Shown here one piece after another: positions 1-6,454 of a stretch of DNA of 64,000 nt. The DNA is from a virus, in IMG/VR virus record IMGVR_UViG_3300033143_006101, positions 1 through 64,000 of that record. One strand, given 5' to 3'. The first letter of the stretch is position 1; every line of letters begins with the position of its first letter. The notes under the pieces are model-generated. The model did not search any database. It saw nothing but the letters and a program-made list of their open reading frames with translations, and had not been told where the DNA came from. The position numbers and the translations under genes were made by a program.

Positions 1-96
1 AATTACGGCTTAATACAAGCGATTTAAAACTATATACTGAGATATAATAATCAATATCTCTGGGAAGAATATTGTTTTAAAATCAATCAAAAATGG

Positions 97-312
97 GTGA
101 CTATAAACCTTTTAAATAACAGCAATAATAAAGTTGTTAAATGTATGGGTCATTGTTATGACAGCTGTGGGTGGACAACTTGCGGTTTTTGGGGCTTTAA
201 TGATAAAACTGATGAGTCTCAATGTAAAATGTTTAATGCCGGGATGTTTAAAAGTGAATCTTTAAATATTTGTAACAAAGTATATGGAAGAGATTATAGA
301 GGAAGTCCATAA
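97..312 (+). CDS. Small Cys-rich hypothetical protein (start uncertain)
   Basis: The frame is open for 71 codons from a GTG at 97. An ATG at 145, codon 17, is an alternative start that would give a 55-residue product. No convincing Shine-Dalgarno sequence precedes either one. The protein has five cysteines and a Cys-Gly-Trp-Thr-Thr-Cys-Gly-Phe-Trp core, which suggests metal binding or a knotted small domain. It ends seven bases before the next gene region, in line with the tightly packed small genes of this block. I do not recognise the family. The 96 bases upstream hold no supportable gene apart from possible tails of an upstream frame. Confidence 0.4.
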   Translation: MTINLLNNSNNKVVKCMGHCYDSCGWTTCGFWGFNDKTDESQCKMFNAGMFKSESLNICNKVYGRDYRGSP

Positions 313-336
313 TTAAAAATGAAGGAGAAAAATGAA

Positions 337-597
337 ATGGAAAAAGTAAAAGAAAATAACAGATACAAATATTGTATTGATTGTCAAAATTGTATGGTTT
401 TTAATACAATAGAAACAGATAAGCAAAATGAAGTTATGCATGTGCCTTCGCACCATAGTAATCAAGCAGGGGCATGCATACGAGATGCTACTTCAGTAAG
501 TGAAACTAAAATAGTTTATTATAGATGTAAGATTATAAATGGACCCTGTGTAGAGTATATAGCTCATTGTTCAGATAAAGTAAAAAAGAGTAAATAA
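337..597 (+). CDS. Small Cys-rich hypothetical protein
   Basis: The product has 86 residues when started at the ATG at 337, which lies 7-8 bases after AAGGAGAA (322-329). The in-frame ATG at 319 precedes that ribosome site and is less likely. It has a Cys-x2-Cys pair near the N terminus (CIDCQNC), further cysteines in ACIRD and YRCKIINGPC, and His-rich loops, so a zinc-ribbon-like fold is plausible. It lies one base upstream of the thymidylate synthase start (stop 595-597, next ATG 599), so the two are probably co-translated. No family is recognised. Several other genes in this block encode similarly Cys-rich small proteins. Confidence 0.65.
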   Translation: MEKVKENNRYKYCIDCQNCMVFNTIETDKQNEVMHVPSHHSNQAGACIRDATSVSETKIVYYRCKIINGPCVEYIAHCSDKVKKSK

Positions 598-598
598 T

Positions 599-2404
599 AT
601 GAAACTAAATTTGATAGATATTGAAGCAACCACATTGTCAGACGCATGGTTCCAAACAGTTTATAATTGTCTTGAGCATGGAAGAGATTTTAAAATTGAT
701 AGGGGGAGTTATGAAGGAGACCAAAGATTGGAGTTTGATTATATCACTGTGCATATTACTCACCCTGGTAGTGAGCCTATTCTTCCTTCTCTACCTTCTC
801 AGTATAGTATCCCCAACCCTGTTGCAGAAGACTACCTCACCGATTATATTCCATATTTGATGACAGGGGAGTTAAAAAAAGGAGAAGCATATACTTATGG
901 GCAACGATTAACAAGATACCCTTTTAGATTAACAGTAGGACAGCTTACTGATTACAAATTATATACTTTAGGAAGATTAATAGAAAATAATGATTTTAAA
1001 TTTTCAGAAGTAAGAGAAATGCCTTTTATTGAAATGGAAAATGACATTGCTTATATCAATCAATTAGAATTAGCTATCTGGATGTATAAAAATAAAGGAT
1101 ACCGAAATAATCAAATGGTATTACAAATAGCACATCCTACAGATATGCTATTAAATGATCCTCCTTGTCTCAGATCAATTGATACAAGGATCCAAGATGG
1201 TAAACTTCATTTTGTAGTTTATTTTCGCTCTTGGGATCTGTGGTGTATAGATGAAAAAACAGAAGCTCTTACTAAAAGAGGTTGGCAAACTATTGATACT
1301 ATAAATGAAGATGATGTTATAGCTTCTTATAATGATACAACACATGAAATAGAATTTACAGATATTCTTGATATTAACAAACAAGATTATGAAGGTAAAA
1401 TGTTTAAAATAGAAACAAAGAGAATAGATCAATTAGTGACACCCAATCATAAAATATTTCATAAATATATTACACATTCGGGTAATAAAAGGAGTGTAGA
1501 AGAAAAATATAATCTTACTCGTATTGATGAATTAAAAATTAAACACGGATCTTTTATTCCAATATCTGCTCCTTGTAATGATGGTAAATGGTCTATTGGA
1601 AAGACTAAAGCTTCTCTTATTGGGTGGGTATTAACAGATAGTTATTATAGAAAAGGATGTAAGACAATAGAAATATATCAAACATCTAAAAAATATACTA
1701 ACGAAATAAGAGGGATATTGGTAGAATTAAATATAAATTATAATGAAAGAGTGGTAGAAAGACCTTATAAAGATACAGTATCTACTTTACATACTTTTAC
1801 AATACCTGCTAATGAAGCTGGTTGGATACGAGATATAATACCAAATAGAGAACCTACACATGATTTAATTTCATTATGTAAAGAAGATAGAAAAGCATTA
1901 TTTGAATCTATGATTATGGCAGATGGAACATATAAACTTGGAAGAAACAATACTTTATCTTGGACTTTTTATTCACAAAAACTATATAGACTTGAATGGT
2001 TTCAATTATTAGCATTTTCTTTAGGTTATAGTACCTTGATAAATGAGAAAAAAGGAGTGATACAAATATCTTCAAAGAGAGAAAGTATGTTACAACCTAT
2101 TCACTTTTCAGATAATGGAAAATTACCTACTAAATATTATAATGGAAAAGTTTGGTGTGTTAATACTAAACATGGTAATTTTGTTATTAGAAGAAATAAT
2201 AAAATATCTATAACAGGTAATTCGGGTTTTCCAGCTAACTTAGCAGCTATCCAACAGCTTAAAGAATATCTGGCTGGGGAAATAGGAGTAGAGGATGGTG
2301 AAATGATTGCTTCTTCGAAAGGTCTTCATTTATACTCATATTGTTTTGAGTTGGCAGAGATCATAAGAGGAAAAACCATAGAGGAATTTAGAAATGGAAA
2401 ATGA
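599..2404 (+). CDS. Thymidylate synthase (methanogen/archaeal type) interrupted by an intein
   Basis: This enzyme of the thymidylate synthase fold methylates dUMP, or hydroxymethylates a pyrimidine nucleotide. The host exteins total 275 residues: 1-215 and 542-601. The catalytic Cys is C190 in NDPPCLR. The substrate-binding Arg is R210 in YFRSWDLW, aligning with E. coli R166. The C-extein begins SGFPANLAA, and its Asn aligns with E. coli N177, the residue that favours dUMP over dCMP. SSKGLHLY is also conserved. A 326-residue intein sits exactly between SWDLW and SGFPAN, within the active site. The start ATG follows the previous stop by one base. The last codons overlap the next gene (ATG 2394). 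A dUMP hydroxymethylase role cannot be excluded from sequence alone. Confidence 0.88.
   Translation: MKLNLIDIEATTLSDAWFQTVYNCLEHGRDFKIDRGSYEGDQRLEFDYITVHITHPGSEPILPSLPSQYSIPNPVAEDYLTDYIPYLMTGELKKGEAYTYGQRLTRYPFRLTVGQLTDYKLYTLGRLIENNDFKFSEVREMPFIEMENDIAYINQLELAIWMYKNKGYRNNQMVLQIAHPTDMLLNDPPCLRSIDTRIQDGKLHFVVYFRSWDLWCIDEKTEALTKRGWQTIDTINEDDVIASYNDTTHEIEFTDILDINKQDYEGKMFKIETKRIDQLVTPNHKIFHKYITHSGNKRSVEEKYNLTRIDELKIKHGSFIPISAPCNDGKWSIGKTKASLIGWVLTDSYYRKGCKTIEIYQTSKKYTNEIRGILVELNINYNERVVERPYKDTVSTLHTFTIPANEAGWIRDIIPNREPTHDLISLCKEDRKALFESMIMADGTYKLGRNNTLSWTFYSQKLYRLEWFQLLAFSLGYSTLINEKKGVIQISSKRESMLQPIHFSDNGKLPTKYYNGKVWCVNTKHGNFVIRRNNKISITGNSGFPANLAAIQQLKEYLAGEIGVEDGEMIASSKGLHLYSYCFELAEIIRGKTIEEFRNGK
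1244..2221 (+). mobile_element. Intein with LAGLIDADG homing endonuclease, inserted in thymidylate synthase
   Basis: The element spans residues 216-541 of the host protein. Block A starts with Cys1 (CIDEKTEALTKRGW). Block B is TPNHK with the conserved Thr and His (281-284). Two LAGLIDADG-like motifs are visible at about 340-348 (LIGWVLTDS) and 434-443 (LFESMIMADG), both keeping the acidic residue. Block F/G reads VWCVNTKHGNFVIRRNNKIS and ends ITGN, followed by Ser+1. The penultimate residue is Gly instead of the usual His, a known but less common variant. The reading frame is intact, so splicing and homing both look possible. Insertion at a conserved active-site segment is typical of inteins. 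Confidence 0.9.
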
Positions 2405-2588
2405 AAAGAAACCCAAAACAGTACGAAGATATTTATATCAATGTATGAATTGTGTTAGATATGAGATAAAAAGCCTAGATTATGTAAAATGTATAACAGA
2501 GTTTAGAGAGGAGAGTGAATCTGTATTAATTAAATGGGATCATGTAATAGGACAGAGATATGTTAATTGTCCAGTATACTTAAAATAA
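2394..2588 (+). CDS. Small hypothetical protein with Cys pair
   Basis: The product has 64 residues. The ATG at 2394 lies inside the last codons of the thymidylate synthase (overlap 11 bases), with GAGGA upstream at 2381-2385, so it is probably translationally coupled. It contains a CMNC pair near residue 17, a later Cys in VKCITE and another in VNCPVYLK. This spacing fits a small zinc-binding domain. It is basic at the N terminus and has no membrane segment. No family is recognised. Confidence 0.6.
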   Translation: MENEKKPKTVRRYLYQCMNCVRYEIKSLDYVKCITEFREESESVLIKWDHVIGQRYVNCPVYLK

Positions 2589-2601
2589 GAGGAAGTTAGA
2601 A

Positions 2602-2811
2602 GTGGAAGCTAAAGTAGGAAGAGTCTACAAACATAAAAAAGGTGGTATATATAAAGTAGACTATATAGCTATTTATACTGAAATTGAGGAGAAGCTTGTC
2701 ATATATCATAAGCTACAAGATGCTGATTGGTTAAGGAAAGATGACATTACTTGGGCCAGACCTTACGATATATTTTGTGATGGTAGATTCGAGAAACTCA
2801 CAGGAGGTTAG
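2602..2811 (+). CDS. DUF1653-like protein
   Basis: The product has 69 residues and starts at a GTG after a good GAGGAAG site (about 2589-2595). The pattern of VGRVYKHKKGGIYKV, then IAIYTEIEEKLVIYHKL and a final WARPYDIFCD matches DUF1653, a small beta-rich domain seen in bacteria and phages. In that family the motif Y-x-H-x-K-G-x-x-Y is followed by E-x-x-V-x-Y and an R-P-x-x-M/I-F. The function of the family is unknown. It sits in a run of overlapping short genes with no intergenic space. Confidence 0.7.
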   Translation: MEAKVGRVYKHKKGGIYKVDYIAIYTEIEEKLVIYHKLQDADWLRKDDITWARPYDIFCDGRFEKLTGG

Positions 2812-2813
2812 GA

Positions 2814-2984
2814 ATGGAAGTGTGTCCTAAATATGGAAGGTTTTGTGCAGAAAGAAATCATTATACTGGATTACTACTTTGTTATAATAGATCTTGTGAT
2901 TATAAAGAAGAGGAAGTAAAAGTAATACTAGAATTAAAAGGAACGGGAGAAGTAAGATGGAAAATACCAGAAAAAATAGATTAA
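2814..2984 (+). CDS. Short hypothetical protein, Cys-rich N terminus
   Basis: The product has 56 residues. The ATG at 2814 lies just after the stop of the previous gene (2809-2811), with GGAGG at about 2803-2807 as ribosome site. The N-terminal half has Cys at residues 4, 11, 23 and 28 (CPKYGRFC, LLCYNRSC), a likely four-Cys metal site; the rest is charged. It overlaps the next gene by 28 bases. No family is recognised. Confidence 0.55.
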   Translation: MEVCPKYGRFCAERNHYTGLLLCYNRSCDYKEEEVKVILELKGTGEVRWKIPEKID

Positions 2985-3106
2985 TTTTAGCAGGAATAGG
3001 TGCTGTGCTTATAAGTATATACATAGCATCAGATTTGATTTTGTTTTTAGGGCTTGGTATTTTTGTATGTTTTTTATCTGTGATTATGAGAATAGTATCG
3101 TTATAA
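2957..3106 (+). CDS. Small membrane protein
   Basis: The product has 49 residues from ATG 2957, with GGGAGAAG just upstream. After a short basic N terminus (MENTRKNR) it is almost entirely hydrophobic: LILAGIGAVLISIYIA, then LILFLGLGIFVCFLSVIM. This fits two membrane segments or one long hairpin. It could be a holin-like or other small inner-membrane phage protein, but nothing further supports a specific role. The start lies within the previous frame and the stop is followed immediately by AAGGAG for the next gene. Confidence 0.55.
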   Translation: MENTRKNRLILAGIGAVLISIYIASDLILFLGLGIFVCFLSVIMRIVSL

Positions 3107-3115
3107 GGAGTATAT

Positions 3116-3259
3116 ATGGATTTAAAACAATTAAGAATGCATTTTAAAAAAGAAACCGGATTATCTTGGGTAAATTCTCAAGGGGAGCCGGACATAGAAT
3201 ATGTTGAATGGCTTGAAAATAAGGTTATTACAAAACCCAATGGATGGAGTGTAAAATGA
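3116..3259 (+). CDS. Short hypothetical protein
   Basis: The product has 47 residues. The ATG at 3116 is preceded by AAGGAG at 3105-3110, and the stop overlaps the following ATG (ATGA-like arrangement, 3256-3259). It is soluble, mixed charge, and ends EYVEWLENKVITKPNGWSVK. No family is recognised. Confidence rests on ribosome-site quality and tight packing with its neighbours. Confidence 0.5.
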   Translation: MDLKQLRMHFKKETGLSWVNSQGEPDIEYVEWLENKVITKPNGWSVK

Positions 3260-3435
3260 GTGAAGAACCATTATAATGTCCTAATTGTGCTAGTTGCCAC
3301 ACAGAATTTGAAGAGGTAAGAAAAAGTAATAAAGTGATGTGCCCCGGACATAGATCTTGGAGTATACATAGTTATTGGTATTGTTTAGATTGTGGTGTAA
3401 TGTTTCAAGATGTATCAAAGGAGAAAACAGAATGA
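3256..3435 (+). pseudogene. Zinc-ribbon protein gene interrupted by an in-frame TAA
   Basis: The ATG at 3256 overlaps the previous stop and has GGAG upstream. The frame reads six codons, then TAA (3274-3276), then continues open for 52 more codons to a TGA at 3433-3435. The downstream part is a coherent zinc-binding protein: CPNCASC, a later MCPGH and WYCLDCG give paired Cys-x2-Cys ligands. The final stop overlaps the next ATG exactly as intact genes do here. I infer one 59-codon gene carrying a nonsense mutation, a sequencing error, or a readthrough stop. The base after the TAA is T, and the next codon is TGT. Confidence 0.5.
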
Positions 3436-3644
3436 CATCTGAATTTTATGATCCGGAAATCACTACTGTACGTATGAAAGTCGGTCCTCCATGGTATATA
3501 AAAGTTTTACGATGGATCCAAAAAAAGCTAGGATTATATAAACCATGGACTTTTGAACATGATGAGGTAATGGATATTCATATAGATGAGAGTGCTACGC
3601 AATTATTAATAGAAGAAGCAGAGAGAACTAGAAATGATAAATAA
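3432..3644 (+). CDS. Small hypothetical protein
   Basis: The product has 70 residues from ATG 3432 with AAAGGAGAA upstream (about 3418-3425). An earlier in-frame ATG at 3375 lies inside the preceding reading frame and lacks a ribosome site. The protein has a basic, aromatic middle (PPWYIKVLRWIQKKLGLYKPW) that might lie on a membrane surface, and an acidic C-terminal helix. No family is recognised. A 66-base gap with no gene separates it from the next one. Confidence 0.55.
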   Translation: MTSEFYDPEITTVRMKVGPPWYIKVLRWIQKKLGLYKPWTFEHDEVMDIHIDESATQLLIEEAERTRNDK

Positions 3645-3710
3645 GTTATTGCAGAAATTGAAATAAGTAAGATTCTTATTGCAAGTTCATCAATAAAAAG
3701 AGGTATAGTT

Positions 3711-4247
3711 ATGAGTAAGGTTAAACAAGTTATAGTAGTAAGAACAGATTTAAAAATGAGAAAGGGTAAATTTGCGAGTCAGGTTGCCCATGCTGCATTA
3801 AAAATATTTTTTGACAGACTAACTCTTTTAGGATCTAGAGAAACTGCTGTATTACTTACTCATTGGGGTTGGAATGAAGTAGAATTTCAAGCCAGGTTAA
3901 GAATAACAGAACCTATGATGAATTGGATGAATAAAGATTTTATTAAAATAGTAGTTGGATGTGATTCATTAGAAGAACTATTAATGATACAAAGGCAAGC
4001 TGAAGAAGAGCGTATCATTAATGCTATTATAGAAGATAATGGTGTAACTGAATTTAAAGAAAAAAATAAATGTCAAGTTTGTGAAGGAACTGGAATGATT
4101 ACTGTTCAAACTGTTACTGGATTGTGTGTGGAATGTGATGGTGAAGGATATATACGAATTAATAAACCAACTATTACTTGCTTAGCATTAGGACCCGATT
4201 TAGCTGAAAAGCTTGATAAAATTACTGGCAATTTAAAATTACTGTAA
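3711..4247 (+). CDS. Peptidyl-tRNA hydrolase, Pth2 family, with zinc-finger insertion
   Basis: Pth2 recycles peptidyl-tRNA by cleaving the ester bond between peptide and tRNA. It is the archaeal/eukaryotic-type enzyme and uncommon in phages. The family signature is clear: VKQVIVVRTDLKMRKGKFASQVAHA at residues 4-28, KIVVGCDSLEELL at 79-91, TCLALGPD at 156-163 and the terminal KITGNLKLL. Between the NGVTEF and PTITCLALGP strands lies an insert of about 35 residues with CQVCEGTG (121-128) and CVECDGEGY (139-147), a DnaJ-like CxxCxGxG zinc finger absent from ordinary Pth2. The start has a GAGGTATA ribosome site like the sheath and tube genes. Confidence 0.88.
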   Translation: MSKVKQVIVVRTDLKMRKGKFASQVAHAALKIFFDRLTLLGSRETAVLLTHWGWNEVEFQARLRITEPMMNWMNKDFIKIVVGCDSLEELLMIQRQAEEERIINAIIEDNGVTEFKEKNKCQVCEGTGMITVQTVTGLCVECDGEGYIRINKPTITCLALGPDLAEKLDKITGNLKLL

Positions 4248-4258
4248 GGGTTATTATC

Positions 4259-4543
4259 ATGTGGTATCAAAATAAAGAAGGGAAAGCAACTCAATTGATG
4301 AGTGCCTATATTTTTTATTATAATGCTGGGTGGGTCACTATGCATGCTGTACTTCGTGATGGAAAAGATACGTGTTTTTCCATAGAAAAAGTAACAGAAA
4401 AAGAAGCACCTTTGTTTATTAAATGGATAGTAATGCATTTTTTTGATTTATATAAAAGACCGTTACAATGGAAGCATTTTGTTGAATGGAAGAAAAATGG
4501 ATGTAAGGAAAAAGAATGTATAAACAGTGCCGACTCAGAATAG
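4259..4543 (+). CDS. Hypothetical protein
   Basis: The product has 94 residues, starting 11 bases after the Pth2 stop; AAGGG lies upstream. It contains an aromatic beta-like segment (YIFYYNAGWVTMHAVLRDGKDTCFSIEKV) followed by a helical, aromatic part (PLFIKWIVMHFFDLYKR) and a basic Cys-containing tail. The 3' end overlaps the next gene by 28 bases. No family is recognised. Confidence 0.6.
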   Translation: MWYQNKEGKATQLMSAYIFYYNAGWVTMHAVLRDGKDTCFSIEKVTEKEAPLFIKWIVMHFFDLYKRPLQWKHFVEWKKNGCKEKECINSADSE

Positions 4544-4731
4544 GTAATACTTATACATATAAGTGGGTACACGAGAAAAAAGCTAAAGAAGGAGAGATTA
4601 TAACAGTTAAGGATAAGATATTAAAAGATGGCAAATGGATTTCAAGAAGACAGAAAGATTGGGAAATTGATACTATCTGGCATCTTAAACAAGCTAAGAA
4701 GTACTTAGCTGAAAGACATAGAGTTAATTAA
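4516..4731 (+). CDS. Small basic hypothetical protein
   Basis: The product has 71 residues, with its ATG inside the preceding gene and AAGGAAAA upstream. It is strongly basic (many Lys and Arg). An N-terminal beta-like part (LRIGNTYTYKWVHEKKAKEGEIITV) precedes a C-terminal helix (WHLKQAKKYLAERHRV). It stops three bases before the tRNA-His gene. No family is recognised; nucleic-acid binding is possible from charge alone. Confidence 0.55.
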   Translation: MYKQCRLRIGNTYTYKWVHEKKAKEGEIITVKDKILKDGKWISRRQKDWEIDTIWHLKQAKKYLAERHRVN

Positions 4732-4734
4732 TAT

Positions 4735-4807
4735 GTGATCGTAGTTCAATTGGTAGAACCTCAGGTTGTGATCCTGGATGTTGCGAGTTCGAGTCTCGCC
4801 GATCACC
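4735..4807 (+). tRNA. tRNA-His (GTG)
   Basis: A full cloverleaf is visible: acceptor GTGATCG/CGATCAC, D-stem GTTC/GAAC, anticodon stem TCAGG/CCTGG with loop TTGTGAT (anticodon GTG), and T-stem GCGAG/CTCGC with TTCGAGT loop. The discriminator is C73, as expected for His. The base at position -1 is T, not the usual encoded G-1. CCA is not encoded. Confidence 0.93.
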
Positions 4808-4829
4808 AGTAAAAAAGGAGATAGATAAA

Positions 4830-5048
4830 ATGAATGACTTTGGGGATGTAAAGATTTGTACATGTTGTAAAGAACCTAAACCGATTTCTCAGTTTCATAG
4901 AACTTCCAGGAAATATACGCATAAAAAAAGTGGTGAGGCTTTATTATATACGTATCATCATGCAAAATGTAAGAAGTGCAGAAACGATCAAAAGGAGGAA
5001 TGGATTGTCAAAAAAAACAAAAAAAATAGAAAGAAAGTCAAAGCGTAA
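4830..5048 (+). CDS. Zinc-finger protein, HNH-associated type
   Basis: The product has 72 residues with AAAAAGGAG upstream. It has CTCCKEPKPISQFHR near the N terminus and CKKCRNDQKEEW near the C terminus, a Cys-x2-Cys ... Cys-x2-Cys pair of the kind that often precedes HNH nuclease domains in phage proteins, but here no HNH core follows. The C-terminal tail is very lysine-rich. Its 3' end overlaps the release-factor-like gene by 44 bases. It could be a stand-alone nucleic-acid-binding protein. Confidence 0.65.
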   Translation: MNDFGDVKICTCCKEPKPISQFHRTSRKYTHKKSGEALLYTYHHAKCKKCRNDQKEEWIVKKNKKNRKKVKA

Positions 5049-5379
5049 GCTTTTATTTTCTGTAACTAAAAAAGATTTAGAAATATCTTATTTCTCTGGA
5101 TCCGGGGCTGGTGGGCAACATAGAAATAAGTCAAAAAATTGTGTACGTATTAAACATTCTGATTCTAGAGTAGTTGTGATAGGCACAGAACAGCGTAGTC
5201 GTGCCCAAAATAAAAAAACTGCTTTTAAGCGATTAGTAAATCATGTTGATTTTAAAAATTGGTTGAAATTTACTTCTTTAAAAAAGAGTCACAATTGGAA
5301 AGAAATAGAAAAAGAAATTAATGCTTGGGTAGACGAACAGATGAAAGAAGAAAATTTAAAAATTGAATATGGAGTATAA
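5005..5379 (+). CDS. Class-I release-factor-like protein (GGQ domain)
   Basis: The product has 124 residues if started at TTG 5005, which lies 6 bases after AAAGGAGG (4991-4998); an upstream in-frame ATG at 4930 lies inside the neighbouring gene. The segment FSGSGAGGQHRNKSKNCVR (residues 30-48) carries the GGQ motif that triggers peptidyl-tRNA hydrolysis on the ribosome. The protein has no stop-codon recognition domain. It therefore resembles ArfB/YaeJ or PrfH-like rescue factors, with a Lys-rich N terminus and a helical tail. It sits near Pth2 and the tRNAs, which suggests a phage translation-rescue or takeover role (inference). Confidence 0.8.
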   Translation: MSKKTKKIERKSKRKLLFSVTKKDLEISYFSGSGAGGQHRNKSKNCVRIKHSDSRVVVIGTEQRSRAQNKKTAFKRLVNHVDFKNWLKFTSLKKSHNWKEIEKEINAWVDEQMKEENLKIEYGV

Positions 5380-5394
5380 TTATGCAGGGAAAGA

Positions 5395-5631
5395 ATGAAA
5401 TCGTTTACAAGTATAAATAAGTTTTTACTTACTGTCAAAGGAATTGAAAGACGTGTATTTGCTGTAGAAAATGATGTATATAGAGACGAAGAAAACGGCT
5501 TGCGTCACTTTTCCGATTTTTATCCAGAAGTTAAAATAAATGGTAAAATGTATAAAGTAGTAGGTGTAGAAGCTTTCACAAAAACTTATCTTGAAGAAGG
5601 CTCACCTTTAGGCATAGTAGTAGAAGAATAG
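5395..5631 (+). CDS. Hypothetical protein
   Basis: The product has 78 residues. The ATG follows AGGGAAAG by a few bases. The fold looks beta-rich and soluble (FLLTVKGIERRVFAV, VKINGKMYKVVGVEAF). No family is recognised. Its TAG stop (5629-5631) overlaps the first two bases of the tRNA-Trp gene, so the mRNA end and the tRNA 5' end share sequence. Confidence 0.55.
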   Translation: MKSFTSINKFLLTVKGIERRVFAVENDVYRDEENGLRHFSDFYPEVKINGKMYKVVGVEAFTKTYLEEGSPLGIVVEE

Positions 5632-5703
5632 GGGAATAGTGTTAAATGGAGAACACGATGGATTCCAAATCCATAAATTCCGGATCGTACCCGGATTCCC
5701 TTG
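5630..5703 (+). tRNA. tRNA-Trp (CCA), divergent T-loop
   Basis: The acceptor is AGGGGAA/TTCCCTT, the D-stem GTGT/ACAC, and the anticodon stem ATGGA/TCCAT with loop TTCCAAA (anticodon CCA). The discriminator is G73, as in bacterial Trp tRNAs. The T-stem TCCGG/CCGGA closes an ATCGTAC loop, where the usual T54 and A58 are A and T. The variable loop has four bases. CCA is not encoded. The unusual T-loop lowers confidence that it is functional. Confidence 0.78.
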
Positions 5704-5717
5704 CATAAGGAGCTAAT

Positions 5718-5885
5718 ATGAAAACAATAAAATTTTTTACTATAATGAGAGAACGTAATACAATGCAAATTAATCATGTAGCTAAAATCAATGAACAATT
5801 ACAATATCATAATGTTTCTGCCAAAGATGTTATATCTATTGTTCATGAATATCCTAATGTTATAGTATACTATGCAGGAAAATAA
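5718..5885 (+). CDS. Short hypothetical protein
   Basis: The product has 55 residues. The ATG at 5718 follows AAGGAG (5707-5712), just after tRNA-Trp. The sequence begins MKTIKFFTIMRERNTMQINH and is soluble and mixed. Its stop (TAA 5883-5885) overlaps the next ATG as TAATG. No family is recognised. Confidence 0.5.
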   Translation: MKTIKFFTIMRERNTMQINHVAKINEQLQYHNVSAKDVISIVHEYPNVIVYYAGK

Positions 5886-6064
5886 TGAATTATAATATAC
5901 ATCCTTATCATGATAGTGGTGGAGTGTTTGATGGTACTAAAGAAATTACTTTTCAAGTACATGAACTTTTAACAATGTATCCTTTTAGTACTGATTATAC
6001 CAGAATGAAACTAAAACAAAAATTACATAAGTTTTTTGAGGAAGAAAAAAAGAGAAGGAGGTAA
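5885..6064 (+). CDS. Short hypothetical protein
   Basis: The product has 59 residues, coupled to the preceding gene by a one-base TAATG overlap. It is His/Tyr-rich at the N terminus (NYNIHPYHDSGG), with a strongly basic C-terminal helix ending EEEKKRRR. The 3' end contains AAGGAGG, which serves as ribosome site for the next gene. No family is recognised. Confidence 0.5.
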   Translation: MNYNIHPYHDSGGVFDGTKEITFQVHELLTMYPFSTDYTRMKLKQKLHKFFEEEKKRRR

Positions 6065-6067
6065 AAG

Positions 6068-6454
6068 ATGCCATTTGGAATTGATTCATTAGAATTACGA
6101 GAAGCAGAGGATGAAATAAACATGAAAGAAGTAGAAAAAATCATTACTAAAATGATTACTCTTTGTCAACCAATCAAATATGACAATTTTAATACAATAG
6201 TTCCTGCTATTGAAAAGTGGAAATTGCGTGAATATGAAGATAAAGAAAACAAAGTAGGACTGGCTGCATACGATACGAAAGAAGAAGGGATATCAACACT
6301 TAGTATCATAGCAACTATTACAGATATTCTTGTAGGAAAACGATTAGCTTTTCAAATAGATAATGATGGTTATATTTATGGGGTAACTTTTAACTGGACC
6401 ACGAAGAAGATGGAAGTAGAAGATGACAAAAAACGAACATCTGTATTGGATTAG
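6068..6454 (+). CDS. Hypothetical protein
   Basis: The product has 128 residues with a near-perfect AAGGAGGT site immediately upstream. The N-terminal half is helical and acidic (LELREAEDEINMKEVEKIITKMI). A later part has alternating hydrophobic strands (STLSIIATITDILVGKRLAFQIDNDGYIYGVTF). There is no membrane segment or recognised domain. The 3' end overlaps the following gene by 32 bases. Confidence 0.6.
   Translation: MPFGIDSLELREAEDEINMKEVEKIITKMITLCQPIKYDNFNTIVPAIEKWKLREYEDKENKVGLAAYDTKEEGISTLSIIATITDILVGKRLAFQIDNDGYIYGVTFNWTTKKMEVEDDKKRTSVLD

Noticed and set aside
43-48. TATAAT-like sequence upstream of the first gene as a sigma-70 promoter
   Set aside because: No acceptable -35 hexamer at 16-18 bases, and AT-rich sequence gives TATAAT often.
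3104-3110. Recoding of TAA as a sense codon through the whole phage
   Set aside because: TAA is the normal stop for most genes here, including overlapping TAATG pairs, so global reassignment is excluded; only the two TAA-TGT sites remain open.
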